DNA of 64,000 nt from NCBI RefSeq assembly GCF_008704535.1, contig NZ_CP023701.1:1674001-1738000 (forward strand). The letters are read 5' to 3'. The notes under the pieces are model-generated. The model saw nothing but the letters and a program-made list of their open reading frames with translations. It made no database searches and was not told where the DNA came from. Shown in pieces: positions 28,836 to 38,225 of this stretch (position 1 is the stretch's first letter; the number at the start of each line of letters is the position of its first letter). Source of the DNA: Streptomyces subrutilus (GTDB lineage: Bacteria; Actinomycetota; Actinomycetes; Streptomycetales; Streptomycetaceae). The position numbers and the translations under genes were made by a program.

Positions 28836-29368
28836 TCCTCACCGGACCGGCCATCGCCGCCGCCCACCAGGCGGGCCGCATCACCATCGACCCGTACGAC
28901 CCGGACCGCCTGTCCCCCAACGCGTACGACTGGCGCCTGGGCAGCACGCTCCGCATCTGCGAGGGCGACCTCGACGCCGCTAGTCCCACCACTTTCTCCG
29001 AGCTCACCCTCCCCGACGACGGGTACGTCCTGGAGCCCGGCCACCTCTACCTCGGCCACACCCTGGAACGGACCGGCTCCGAGACGTACGCCCAGCTCCT
29101 CAACGGCGACCGGACCACCGGCTCCCTCGGCATCTGGGTCCACGTCTCCGCGCCGCTCGGGCACCAGGGCCACGCGATCCGCTGGACCCTGGAGATCCGA
29201 GCCACCCGCCCCGTACGCGTCCGGCCCGGCATGACCTTCGGCAAGCTCGTCTTCCTCCGTACCCACGGCTCCCCGGCCAGCTACCAGCAGCACGGCCTCA
29301 AGTACCGCACCAGCGAGGGCATCGAGACGTCCCGCCTCTACGAGGAGAACCCCGGAGGCCGTCGGTGA
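28832..29368 (+). CDS. dCTP-deaminase-like protein 2 (substrate motif altered)
   Basis: A 178-residue paralogue of the preceding protein, with the same MILTGP start. Here the Glu position is kept (RWTLEI, Glu121) but the RSSxxR motif is changed to GDRTTGSLG, so Ser and Arg are lost. The two defects are complementary. In Dcd trimers active sites lie between subunits, so a heteromer might rebuild a working site. GTG start, four-base overlaps on both sides. Confidence 0.8.
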   Translation: MILTGPAIAAAHQAGRITIDPYDPDRLSPNAYDWRLGSTLRICEGDLDAASPTTFSELTLPDDGYVLEPGHLYLGHTLERTGSETYAQLLNGDRTTGSLGIWVHVSAPLGHQGHAIRWTLEIRATRPVRVRPGMTFGKLVFLRTHGSPASYQQHGLKYRTSEGIETSRLYEENPGGRR

Positions 29369-30462
29369 ACCGTGTCGTCGCCACCGCCCTCGACCTGCCG
29401 TTCCCCAGCCCCGGCGGCAGCGTCGAACTCTTCCTCGACCTCTACGCCGGCACCCAGCCCGCCATCCCTTCCCGCGCCTTCATGCTCGCCCCCGACGGCC
29501 CCCGGCCCCGCACCCCGGCCGGCATCGACCTGCTGCACGCGTCTGGCAAGTGCCTCGACGGCCACGCCTTCAGCCGGTACGTCACCAACCTGCGCCACGC
29601 CATGACGGCCGCCATCGACCCGCGCCAGATCAGCGTGCTGCACCTGCACCACCTGGCCTTCGGCGCCACCCCCGCCCTCTTGCGAGCCCTACCCGCCCAC
29701 CCCCGGATCGCCTTCGTCCACGGCACCGACCTCCTGCACGCCGAGAACCACACCACGCAGCTCCGCGTTCTCCGCGAGACCGCCTCCGCTGCCGACGCGA
29801 TCGTCGTCCCCACCGGCGCCATGGCCGACCGCCTGCTCAAGCTCGCCCCCAAGGCGGACAGGCACAAGATCGAGAAGATCCCCTGGGGCATCCCCGACCG
29901 CCTCCTCACCAGCCCACCGCCCCGGCCCGCCCGACGTCCCACCAGCCACCTGCGGATCCTCTTCGCAGGCCGCCTCAGTTCCGAGAAGGGCCTCGAACCC
30001 CTCCTCCAAGCCGTCGCCGCCACCCGCTCGGTCGAGCTGAGCATCGCCGCCCCGCGCGCCCAGTTCCTCGACCTCGCCCCGGTCATCCGCCAGCTCGGCG
30101 TCCACGTCCGCTACCTCGGCTGGTTCCGCCGCGCCCAACTGTGGAGGGCCTTCGCCGACCACGACGTACTCGCCGTGCCCTCCACCACCCTGGAGGCCAT
30201 GGGTCTCGTCGCCCTCGAAGCCCAGGCCTGCGGACTCCCCGTCCTCTACCAACCCGTTCCCGGACTCAGCGAAGCCCTCTCCGGCACCGGCCTGGCCACC
30301 GACTTCACCAACCCCACCACCGCTGCCCACGACCTCCACCGCCTGCGCACCACCCCAGGCCTGTTGGAGATGCTCCGCGCATCCGGCCGCACCAACGCCG
30401 CCCGCTTCCCCCTCAGCGCCACCGCCACGGCCATCACCGACCTCGGCCGGCGACTCGCCTGA
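29365..30462 (+). CDS. GT4-type glycosyltransferase
   Basis: A 365-residue GT-B glycosyltransferase. The N-terminal domain starts with VVATALDLPFPSPGGSVELF; the C-terminal domain has ILFAGRLSSEKGLEPLLQA and the E-x7-E motif EAMGLVALEAQACGLPV that contacts the nucleotide-sugar donor. Acceptor and donor cannot be read. GTG start overlapping the second Dcd-like gene. It probably glycosylates the product of this operon. Confidence 0.87.
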   Translation: MNRVVATALDLPFPSPGGSVELFLDLYAGTQPAIPSRAFMLAPDGPRPRTPAGIDLLHASGKCLDGHAFSRYVTNLRHAMTAAIDPRQISVLHLHHLAFGATPALLRALPAHPRIAFVHGTDLLHAENHTTQLRVLRETASAADAIVVPTGAMADRLLKLAPKADRHKIEKIPWGIPDRLLTSPPPRPARRPTSHLRILFAGRLSSEKGLEPLLQAVAATRSVELSIAAPRAQFLDLAPVIRQLGVHVRYLGWFRRAQLWRAFADHDVLAVPSTTLEAMGLVALEAQACGLPVLYQPVPGLSEALSGTGLATDFTNPTTAAHDLHRLRTTPGLLEMLRASGRTNAARFPLSATATAITDLGRRLA

Positions 30463-30548
30463 CACCACCGTGGCGCAGCCAACACCACCCCGACCCCATC
30501 ACTAACCTGGCCAGCGGACCACCCGCGGCCCACGACGATCGGGAGACC

Positions 30549-31601
30549 ATGACCCACACCACCGACCGGATCGAAGACCTCCTCCAGACCGGCGTACGCG
30601 ACGAGGTCTACCCCGGCGCGGTGTGGGCGGTCGGGAACGCCGACGGCATCGAGGCCAGCGGAGCCGTCGGCCTCCTCGACCCCGACCACCCGGACGAGCC
30701 GATGAGGCTGGACACCGTCTTCGACGTGGCCAGCCTCACCAAGATCCTCGCCGTCTGGTCGACGATCGGCACCCTGGTCGAAGAGGGCAAGCTCCAGCTC
30801 CACACCCCGCTGGGAACCTTCTGGGACGAAGTCGCAGGCCACCCCCTAGCCCGGGCCACGGCCCACCACCTGCTCACCCACACCGCCGGCCTGCCGCTGC
30901 GCGCCAACCTGAAGAACCTCTACGGCACCGACCCCCAGGACATCCGCGACGGCGTTCTCCACGAGGCCCTCCACCGCCCGCCGGGCGGAGCCGTCGAGTA
31001 CACCGACCGAGCCGCCCTCGTCCTCGGCTACCTCGCCGAGCACCTCTCTGGCCAGCCCCTGGACCAGCTCGCCACCGACCGCATCTGGAACCCCCTGGGC
31101 ATGACGCAGACCCGCTTCGGCCCCCTCCCCGATGCCGAGGCAGCCCGCTGCGCCTCCACCGAGTACGACGAGACCACCGGCACCCACCTCAAGGGCACCG
31201 CCCACGACTTCTCCGCCCGCCTCCTCGACGGCGTCTGCGGCATCGCCGGCACGTTCTCGGTCCTCGACGACCTAACCCGCTTCCTCCGCCACATGCTCGC
31301 CCCCACCCAGACCGCCTTCGGCCCCAGCTGGATCAAGGAGTCCCTCCGCATCCAAACAGGCGCCCTCACCCCCGCCCGCGGCCTCTTTTGGCACCCAGCT
31401 CCCGGCACCGACCTCGCCGAGGACATCTGGGTCCACTACGGCTTCACCGGCACGGGCATGTGGATCAGCCCCACCCAGGGTGGCTGGGCCGCTCTCCTCA
31501 CCAACAAGCTCCGCTTCAACCGCGACCGCGAACCCCTGACTGAGATTCGCAGCAACTTTCGGGGGGCAGCCTTCGCACCTGAGTACACCCAGGGAACGTA
31601 G
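30549..31601 (+). CDS. beta-lactamase-family serine hydrolase
   Basis: A 350-residue class C/esterase-type penicillin-binding-fold protein. The nucleophile motif is SLTK (FDVASLTKI) and the second motif is YTD in place of YxN. LLTHTAGLPLR and WNPLGMTQTRFGP are family-typical. No signal peptide is visible, so it acts inside the cell or is exported otherwise. It starts 86 bases after the glycosyltransferase with GGGAGA upstream and closes the operon. It could tailor or hydrolyse the pathway product. Confidence 0.83.
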   Translation: MTHTTDRIEDLLQTGVRDEVYPGAVWAVGNADGIEASGAVGLLDPDHPDEPMRLDTVFDVASLTKILAVWSTIGTLVEEGKLQLHTPLGTFWDEVAGHPLARATAHHLLTHTAGLPLRANLKNLYGTDPQDIRDGVLHEALHRPPGGAVEYTDRAALVLGYLAEHLSGQPLDQLATDRIWNPLGMTQTRFGPLPDAEAARCASTEYDETTGTHLKGTAHDFSARLLDGVCGIAGTFSVLDDLTRFLRHMLAPTQTAFGPSWIKESLRIQTGALTPARGLFWHPAPGTDLAEDIWVHYGFTGTGMWISPTQGGWAALLTNKLRFNRDREPLTEIRSNFRGAAFAPEYTQGT

Positions 31602-31609
31602 AGGGAAGC

Positions 31610-34600
31610 TCACTCGTCCAGGCGTTGCAGCGCGACGGCATTTGGATGCTGCGCGAGAGCGAGACCGTCCACCACCGCCTGGAAGTGCGGCCGGACCTCG
31701 GCAGTCAATTGCGGGTGCAGGTCCTGGAGCCATTCAGTCAGAGAGAGCCCGGCGGTGTCGACTTTTCCGGTGCTATCGACACACAGCTGCCGCACCCACC
31801 TCAGGCCGGGATCGACCTGTTCGTGGACGGGCTGGGCCTTGAGGAAGTCGATAAGGCTGTCGACAGCGAACCTCCCTTTGCCCGCGTCGGTGGTCCAGAT
31901 ATCGACTAGTTCGGCCACAGGAGAAATAGGAAGCCATCGACTGCGGGCCTCTTGCAGCGTGCCGTCCATGTCCTGATCCATCATTGACAGCACAGGGTTG
32001 GGCACAAGTTCCCCCATCAATACTTCATAGTTGTACCGCGCGCGTTCTTCGTTGTCGATGCTCCCCCGAAGGGGGAGCGGCTGAGTCAGAACCGATTCCA
32101 TGAGGTAGGGCCAGTTGGCAGCCAGGGGCTGCACAAGCTCTCTCTCGTAGGTCGCGGCGGTTTTCAGGCCCCGCAACAGATGGCTGAGTGCCGACGGGGA
32201 ACCAGCTAGGCGGTCGGCGACTCTACTAAGCACGGCTGGCTCCCTGTCAGCGGCGCGCAAGAGCGATGCTGCCAGTGCCGCGTGTTTCTCCGTATGCGGT
32301 TCGCTGCCCCAGGCACAAGCCGCCCGCGCGTGAGCATCCAGCAGCGGTCCCCGCAGGGATAGGGCCTGATCGGTACGACAATGCTGTACCCGAGCGGCTT
32401 CCAGGACCGCAGGCACAGCCGTTTCCAGGTGGTCCGGAGACATCTCCTCCCCGCCCAGAGAATCCAGTGCCGTCGCGAGCACATCCGATGACGAGCCCGC
32501 TCCCCGGCGACCAGACTGGCTGCCCCGTCCAACCAATACCAAGCGGACCGAGGCTTGTACGGCGCTCCAGGCGACCATGTGGTGACAAGCGCGGTTGCCC
32601 GTTACACAGGGAACCTCCCAGAGCGGCCTCAACCCCTCAACAACGTACTCACGCACCTCGTGGACCGGATGAGCCGCGGCTTGCACCACTGCCGTGTGGA
32701 GGCGCGTTGTTCGGTCGGCGTCGAGGAGTTGCGGTATTGACGCCGCGATGGTGGGCACAAGTGCACGCGGCAACGCTAGGGCTGCCAGACGGTCTCCTGA
32801 CCAAGGAAGTGTTGTCCCCGGGCCGCAGGAGAGGTCTGTCGACTCGTGGATGGCGGCAACCAGCAGATCCACTGACCACCGCAGGTCCTCGGCACTGGGT
32901 GAGGTGCCGCCCGTCGCCATGTGCACGGTAGCCGCTGCAACCGCGTACAGCCCGTCGGTCATCCACTCTCCGTCGCCCGCAAGGCTCTCGTGCAGTTCTC
33001 TCGCCGCCCGGAGGTCGAGGGCCAAACGATGAGGGTCTGCAGGGACGGGGTCACTTACGCGATGCGGCAAGGCCCGGCGATGACCGTACCGGTTAAGCAA
33101 TTCGTACTGCTTCGATGTCCGGCCTGCTCGAGCCCGGTTGCTGTCCAACTCCTCCTGGATGTCCTCAGACGGCCTGACCTCGACAGCTACGTGGTTACCG
33201 TGCCGTACCTGGGTGAAGCACTCCCAGTCGAGGTGGTCGGCCCAGGATCTGATTTCCAGACCGTTGCAACTGGACGATGCCGCCATACGTAGGCGGTCGG
33301 CCACGGCTCTCAGCCTCGCAACGGCCTCATCATCCTCCCGGTGCACAGCCTCGATGACGAGATGCATGGCGATCTGCGTCGGCGGGTGCTTTAGCCATTC
33401 ACCACCGCGGAGTTCATCACCTCTGCGAAACATGGAGTCGTTGAGGAAACGGCTGTGCTCAAGTTCCCAGACCATCGGTACGGACAGATAGTCGTCCAGG
33501 TCATCAGCGACCTGCTTCAAGTCGCGCAGCAGAATTCCATAGGAAAGACCGAGGCCGGCTAGCGTGCCCACTCGAGTCAGCACCAACGCGGCAGTCTCAC
33601 GCACCGAGGCAATGCCGGGTTGAATGAGCTCCAACTCCAGCCAGCGGTTCAGAGCCATGAGCGCGCTCATACACGGCTGCGGTCCGTTCAAAGCTCCCCG
33701 ATACCAGAACCAGGACTCCACGGGCCCGACGTAATCGCGCAGGCCCGTTTCCAGGATGTCGCCTGTCAAACACGACTCGCCTGTGTCTCCGCCGGCGTCA
33801 CCGTCTTCTCTATCGGCCCCGAATCGGCCTCGGGCGCCGCGCGACTCGACGGCGTCCTTGACGACTGCCTCGATCAAATTCAACCCACGCTGAGGATCCA
33901 CCTGGAGGAGGGCATAGAAGGGGCCGCGCCACCACTGAGCCTCACGCCGAGAACCACCGCCGAGATACTCGTGCTGTCCCATACGCCAGCGCGATCGCCT
34001 CACGCCGCCCCCACGTTGCTGGTCAGGGGTGATCTGGTAGTAGGCCGCAGCCAGCTCCATCAACAGCGCGGGATCCGTAACCGCGAGACACCTACTGGCC
34101 TCCATACGGTCCACTGCTGGCATAAGGCTATGCGGCCGCCTACGCGCCAGGTCCTTCAGCATGTCGACTGCGGCGCCTTCGCGGTCACTCCCGAGCAGCG
34201 CCAGCGCCTCGACGAACGACGCCGATGGATACCTGGGGCTTTCTCTCAACATTGCCTCACGCACCAGCATCCGTACCCGTCGCTGATGACCTATGCCTCC
34301 CACGGCCGCATCCCGTTGGGCTACCCCCCGCAACCAAGCAAGAATGACCGCGTCACCTGGCTGGTCTTGGTGCTGGGAGAAGACGCGTACATTCCGTGCA
34401 AGCCACTCAACGACTGGCGCCACAACGAGCGGGTCGCAGGCCCTGCCGTCGCCGAAGCGGAGCATGCAGCAACGCAGGAGCCCCTCCAGCAGGTCAGGCT
34501 CGCGGATGAGGCACCCCGTTAGGGAGGCGAGGGCTTCCGCGCACCAGCCAGCGGATAGCACCGCTTCCCAGGGGATCTCTTGCCAGCGTGTTCCGTACTG

Positions 34601-35875
34601 CTCCGCGATTTGCACGAACTGCCGGTATGTCCGGTTCCAGCGAGCGCTGAACGCACCGGGCGAGTCAGGACCAGACCGCAGTCTGACCTGACAGTAGATG
34701 CGGCCAGCGCGCACGGCCCACCGTGGCCCTTTAGCCTCTAGTAGACAAAGGCCGTCCTCCAACAGCAGGCGCCTGGCGGTGGCGAAGTCCCTCATCACAT
34801 CGTGGCCGAAGGCGTATTCCTCACTGGAGATAACCGATGCCTCATCGAGGGGCGCAAGGATGCCGTCCGAGCGCAGCGAGGCAAGTGCCGCGCCAGGGAC
34901 GGACGGTCCGCGGTGACCCGTCAATCGCCTGTCGACAAGCGAGAGCAAGGCTTGCCCACGATCCTCGGATGCCACGCCGTCGACGGCCCGTCCACCGTTG
35001 AGTACAAGAGCACGCCAGATGTGCGCGTAGACATCGGCTTCACTCTCCAACCGCGAAGGCAGTCCGGTTCCCCGTCTGGCAGAGCGGAGCAGAAGGTCTA
35101 CGAGCGCGATTCGACGCAACAGCCAGCGCGAGCGACCATCATCAGCCAGGCGCGCCAACTGCGGTACTGACCTGATAATTTCGGCGATCTCATCGTCGTC
35201 CAGTGGCGGAACGACAATCTCGCCGACGTTTGTGTACCCGGCTCGATCGAGTAGTTCACGCAGAGTGTCCACCGCATCGTCGCGGCTGATCAGCACGGGC
35301 ACCAATCCCGCAGCGATCGCTGCGGCAACGGCTTCGCCAACGAGGCCCCCGAACCCCTCCTGGGCAGCCTCGGCGCCATCCAGAACCAGGACGCCGGGTG
35401 GAGCAGCCTCACCCCGCACAATCTCCTGGTACGCCGCCGCGCGAGCCAGTTCCTCCAGACCACCGGAATATGGCGCCAGCGTCCGGACAGCAGCCGCCAG
35501 CACCCGCATCGAACGGCCGCGCAGAACGGCCATGGATTGCAGGACCAGGGTGGTCTTGCCGACGCCTGGCTCTCCACGGACCAAAATCACCTGATGGGGG
35601 TGACCGCAATCAAGCGTGCCGGTCAGGTGAGCCAGCGCAGCCGCGCGGTCAATCGCTAGGTCCTGGCCCTCCCCGATGGTCAACGTTCCCGAGCTGCGCC
35701 GCAAACTCCTCTCCCACTGGGCAAAGAGAAGTTTCCCGTCCGGCCCTAGAAAATACTGGTTGCCGTTTTGAACAGCATTGACAGTGCCACCCACATCTGC
35801 CCGGTTGATTTGCGTCGCTGCTCGCTCGTTGAGGCTGAGCGGTGGATCGGCCTGGGTTTCGCCGTCCCCCTTCAA
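31610..35875 (-). CDS. NLR-like STAND ATPase with N-terminal amyloid-type motif (NLR1)
   Basis: A 1421-residue protein. Residues 20-43 (QINRADVGGTVNAVQNGNQY) carry the motif shared with the adjacent nucleosidase C terminus and with the NLR at 38226. A P-loop ATPase follows: Walker A GEPGVGKTTL (about 101-110), Walker B GVLVLDGAEA (about 161-170), then a helical region. The remaining roughly 1000 residues are mainly helical repeats, a plausible ligand-sensing module. The ATG overlaps the nucleosidase stop by four bases. Infection-triggered oligomerization and templating of the effector is inferred from the BASS-type layout. Confidence 0.85.
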   Translation of the reverse strand: MKGDGETQADPPLSLNERAATQINRADVGGTVNAVQNGNQYFLGPDGKLLFAQWERSLRRSSGTLTIGEGQDLAIDRAAALAHLTGTLDCGHPHQVILVRGEPGVGKTTLVLQSMAVLRGRSMRVLAAAVRTLAPYSGGLEELARAAAYQEIVRGEAAPPGVLVLDGAEAAQEGFGGLVGEAVAAAIAAGLVPVLISRDDAVDTLRELLDRAGYTNVGEIVVPPLDDDEIAEIIRSVPQLARLADDGRSRWLLRRIALVDLLLRSARRGTGLPSRLESEADVYAHIWRALVLNGGRAVDGVASEDRGQALLSLVDRRLTGHRGPSVPGAALASLRSDGILAPLDEASVISSEEYAFGHDVMRDFATARRLLLEDGLCLLEAKGPRWAVRAGRIYCQVRLRSGPDSPGAFSARWNRTYRQFVQIAEQYGTRWQEIPWEAVLSAGWCAEALASLTGCLIREPDLLEGLLRCCMLRFGDGRACDPLVVAPVVEWLARNVRVFSQHQDQPGDAVILAWLRGVAQRDAAVGGIGHQRRVRMLVREAMLRESPRYPSASFVEALALLGSDREGAAVDMLKDLARRRPHSLMPAVDRMEASRCLAVTDPALLMELAAAYYQITPDQQRGGGVRRSRWRMGQHEYLGGGSRREAQWWRGPFYALLQVDPQRGLNLIEAVVKDAVESRGARGRFGADREDGDAGGDTGESCLTGDILETGLRDYVGPVESWFWYRGALNGPQPCMSALMALNRWLELELIQPGIASVRETAALVLTRVGTLAGLGLSYGILLRDLKQVADDLDDYLSVPMVWELEHSRFLNDSMFRRGDELRGGEWLKHPPTQIAMHLVIEAVHREDDEAVARLRAVADRLRMAASSSCNGLEIRSWADHLDWECFTQVRHGNHVAVEVRPSEDIQEELDSNRARAGRTSKQYELLNRYGHRRALPHRVSDPVPADPHRLALDLRAARELHESLAGDGEWMTDGLYAVAAATVHMATGGTSPSAEDLRWSVDLLVAAIHESTDLSCGPGTTLPWSGDRLAALALPRALVPTIAASIPQLLDADRTTRLHTAVVQAAAHPVHEVREYVVEGLRPLWEVPCVTGNRACHHMVAWSAVQASVRLVLVGRGSQSGRRGAGSSSDVLATALDSLGGEEMSPDHLETAVPAVLEAARVQHCRTDQALSLRGPLLDAHARAACAWGSEPHTEKHAALAASLLRAADREPAVLSRVADRLAGSPSALSHLLRGLKTAATYERELVQPLAANWPYLMESVLTQPLPLRGSIDNEERARYNYEVLMGELVPNPVLSMMDQDMDGTLQEARSRWLPISPVAELVDIWTTDAGKGRFAVDSLIDFLKAQPVHEQVDPGLRWVRQLCVDSTGKVDTAGLSLTEWLQDLHPQLTAEVRPHFQAVVDGLALAQHPNAVALQRLDE

Positions 35876-36813
35876 CAGTCAGTTGGCTGCGGTCCGTAGT
35901 TGATGGTCTGGTTGCCGTTCTGAACGGCATTGACCACGCCCTTCCGATCAGCCTTGTTAACCTGCCTCGAGCCCAACCCAGCCATGGGCGCACCGCCGAC
36001 AGACCTCGGCTCCTTCCCTGTGGGGTCGCTAGCGCTGTCGTCGCCTGGTAGGGCAGCGATAACGGTCACGGCTGCCGCTGCGGCGTTCGCGGCTGCCATC
36101 TGCTGGCTCCCACGGGCATCAACGACTGACTTGCCACCGTCTGCACTGTCACTGATGCCCCGGATCGTCAACATGTCCACCTTGCCGAGAACAGCTGCCG
36201 TCGCTAGCCCCGCGCTCTCCATCTCCACCGCCACCGCATCATTGAAAAAACGCGTGAGTCGATCGCGCAGCGGCGAGTCCAAAGAGTCCAGGACGGTTTC
36301 ACCGGCAGCTACGGGCTTGACGTGCACCGCCGGCGGCCAGCCAGGCTGCTGGAAGTCACCCGCCTGCACCCTCTCGGTCCACTCAGATCCACGCAGGCTG
36401 TGCTTCGCGGTCTGGAGCAGACCGTGGGCAGGTTCCCAAGCTGCTGGGCGGATGAACTCCGCATCGGATACCTGCTTGGATCCCTCGTAGGCGTAGATCT
36501 TGTCCGCGACTACAACGTCGCCGAGCCTGACGTCTGTCTTCAGGCTGCCAGCCACCCCGACAAAAATGATCGCCCGGGGCGAGAAACGCGCCCTGGCCCG
36601 CTCAGCGAACGCTGCGGTCACTCGATTACCCGGCCCCACTTCGGCGAGGACAACCTGGCGCTCCGCGCCCCTCACCTCTCCGACTTCGAACCAAGTTTCC
36701 TCGTGGATCACTCTGCGCGGTTGGACGAGATGCGCCCGCACCGCCTCGTACTCCAGACCGATCGCCGTCAGTACAATGACAGGACTTGCGGGTTCGAACT
36801 CGCCTGCATGCAA
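35872..36813 (-). CDS. nucleosidase effector (PNP/MTAN fold) with C-terminal amyloid-type motif
   Basis: A 313-residue phosphorylase-superfamily protein. It begins VIVLTAIGLEYEAVRAHL and has the family loops FVGVAGSLKTDVRLGDVVVA, VAVEMESAGLATAA (catalytic/ribose-binding Glu-Met-Glu) and IRGISDSADGGK. These enzymes cleave N-glycosidic bonds of nucleosides such as MTA/SAH. After a linker, residues 284-305 (VNKADRKGVVNAVQNGNQT plus IN) repeat the motif found at the N terminus of both STAND ATPases. It is probably the executioner of a defence system that depletes a nucleoside or cofactor pool; the substrate is unknown. Confidence 0.87.
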   Translation of the reverse strand: MHAGEFEPASPVIVLTAIGLEYEAVRAHLVQPRRVIHEETWFEVGEVRGAERQVVLAEVGPGNRVTAAFAERARARFSPRAIIFVGVAGSLKTDVRLGDVVVADKIYAYEGSKQVSDAEFIRPAAWEPAHGLLQTAKHSLRGSEWTERVQAGDFQQPGWPPAVHVKPVAAGETVLDSLDSPLRDRLTRFFNDAVAVEMESAGLATAAVLGKVDMLTIRGISDSADGGKSVVDARGSQQMAAANAAAAAVTVIAALPGDDSASDPTGKEPRSVGGAPMAGLGSRQVNKADRKGVVNAVQNGNQTINYGPQPTDC

Positions 36814-36996
36814 AGGACTTTCCCTCCACGGCCGCTACCTTCTCCCAGCGTACCGCTACCCAGTGTCAGCCAGGGTTGCACCTCGAGGCCGGCCTGGGGG
36901 TGCCTCATAGGGGCGCCCACCGCCTCCCTGCCGCCGACCGCGCTTTGACCAGCCAGAACGCGCGGTCTACGCCTCCACTATCAGCAAGGAGCAGAC

Positions 36997-37536
36997 GTGG
37001 CAACGACCGAAGACGTCACCGTAGGCAAGCTGCTCCTAGCCGAGTACGACAGAGTGAAGGAGGAACAAAAGACTCGCATTGGGTTCCGGGACAATCTGCT
37101 GTACGTCACTCTGGCCGTGACGGTGACAGTACTGATCGGTGCGTCACAGACACACCAAGCCGCCGTGCTGTTGGCACTACCGGCAGCCACCTCCATCCTG
37201 GGATGGACTTACCTGGCGAACGATCAAAAGATCAGTGCCATTGGCAACTACATCCGGGAGCACCTTGGCCCCCGGCTGGGGGAACTTGCCGGCCAAGGAG
37301 CCAGCCCGTTCGGGTGGGAGACAGTCCACCGGGGCGACACCCGCCGGAAGCAACGCAAGATCATCCAGTGCGCGGTCGACCTCACCACCTTCAGCGGGGT
37401 ACCGCTGGCCGCTCTTGCCGCCTTCTGGATCTACGGATCCGGGAAGCCCCTAACAGTCACTGTCTCCGCCCTTGAAGCCATCGCAATTGTCGTTCTTGCG
37501 ACCCAGATCACCCTTTACGCCGAGACGGATTCGTAG
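36997..37536 (+). CDS. small multi-pass membrane protein divergent from the NLR1 operon
   Basis: A 179-residue protein with about four transmembrane helices: LLYVTLAVTVTVLIGA, VLLALPAATSILGWTYLA, LAALAAFWIYG and VSALEAIAIVVLAT. A charged amphipathic N terminus (GKLLLAEYDRVKEEQKTR) precedes them. The GTG start has AAGGAG five bases upstream. It lies between the two motif-bearing NLR genes and divergent from the nucleosidase operon. A role in the same system is possible but rests on position only. Confidence 0.7.
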   Translation: MATTEDVTVGKLLLAEYDRVKEEQKTRIGFRDNLLYVTLAVTVTVLIGASQTHQAAVLLALPAATSILGWTYLANDQKISAIGNYIREHLGPRLGELAGQGASPFGWETVHRGDTRRKQRKIIQCAVDLTTFSGVPLAALAAFWIYGSGKPLTVTVSALEAIAIVVLATQITLYAETDS

Positions 37537-38225
37537 AGACGATCTTGAACTGGCACGACACGATCCGCGCCTTACGAAGGCCCCGGACCGGCCCAGGCGA
37601 TCGGGCCAAGTTGCGCTGGGCCAGGCTCTCGCATCGCACGTAACACGCCGATGCGGTGGAGGCCAGGCAAAGAAGGGCCTGCACGTCGGACTTTCCCAAG
37701 GCCCGCCATCGGTGTCGTAGTAGGGATGGGAGGCAGGAGTAGTGCAGGGCGGCGAGTACGGCCACAATCTCCGCACACCATCGCAACGACAGTCAGGATC
37801 ACTTCGAAGTCTGGTCCGAGGATCGCAAGTGACTGCAACTAACGGTAAGTTTGATCAGTCCCGCATGCCTGCAGGGGCTCCTTTGTGATCGCACTCAGCC
37901 TGCTGCCGAGCGATAGGGGACTCCAGCCTGTGATTGTGGTCTCTCGGATAGGCTTTCGGGCAACTTGGCCGGCGAAGTCGATGTCGGCCGAGGGCTGGGC
38001 GAAAGCAATGCGCACGGAGATTGACGTTTCAGGGACTCGATGGCGAGTGCAGGCACCACAGCGATCGTCGCGCTAACCGCCCGCAATCATAACGGTCATC
38101 GCAGCACTGCCGACGCCGGCACGAGTGGACAGCAGCTGATCAATTGGCTGGACGCGGCGGGAGTGGTTTGCGGCAAGTTTGAACAGCAACCAGATCAGCA
38201 GCCACGGACCGAGGATCGGTGACCG
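37537..38225. other. intergenic region between membrane protein and NLR2
   Basis: About 690 bases with only short frames on both strands and poorer codon bias than its neighbours. None has a domain I recognise. It may contain the NLR2 promoter or the remnants of a lost gene. Confidence 0.5.

Noticed and set aside
36785..36815. GGGTTCGAACTCGCC resembles a tRNA T-arm near the nucleosidase start.
   Set aside because: The stem does not pair, no acceptor, D or anticodon arms are found, and the bases encode the N terminus of the nucleosidase.
37537..38225. Short minus-strand frames of 60-90 residues as possible genes.
   Set aside because: They overlap one another in several frames, have weak codon bias and no ribosome sites or domains.
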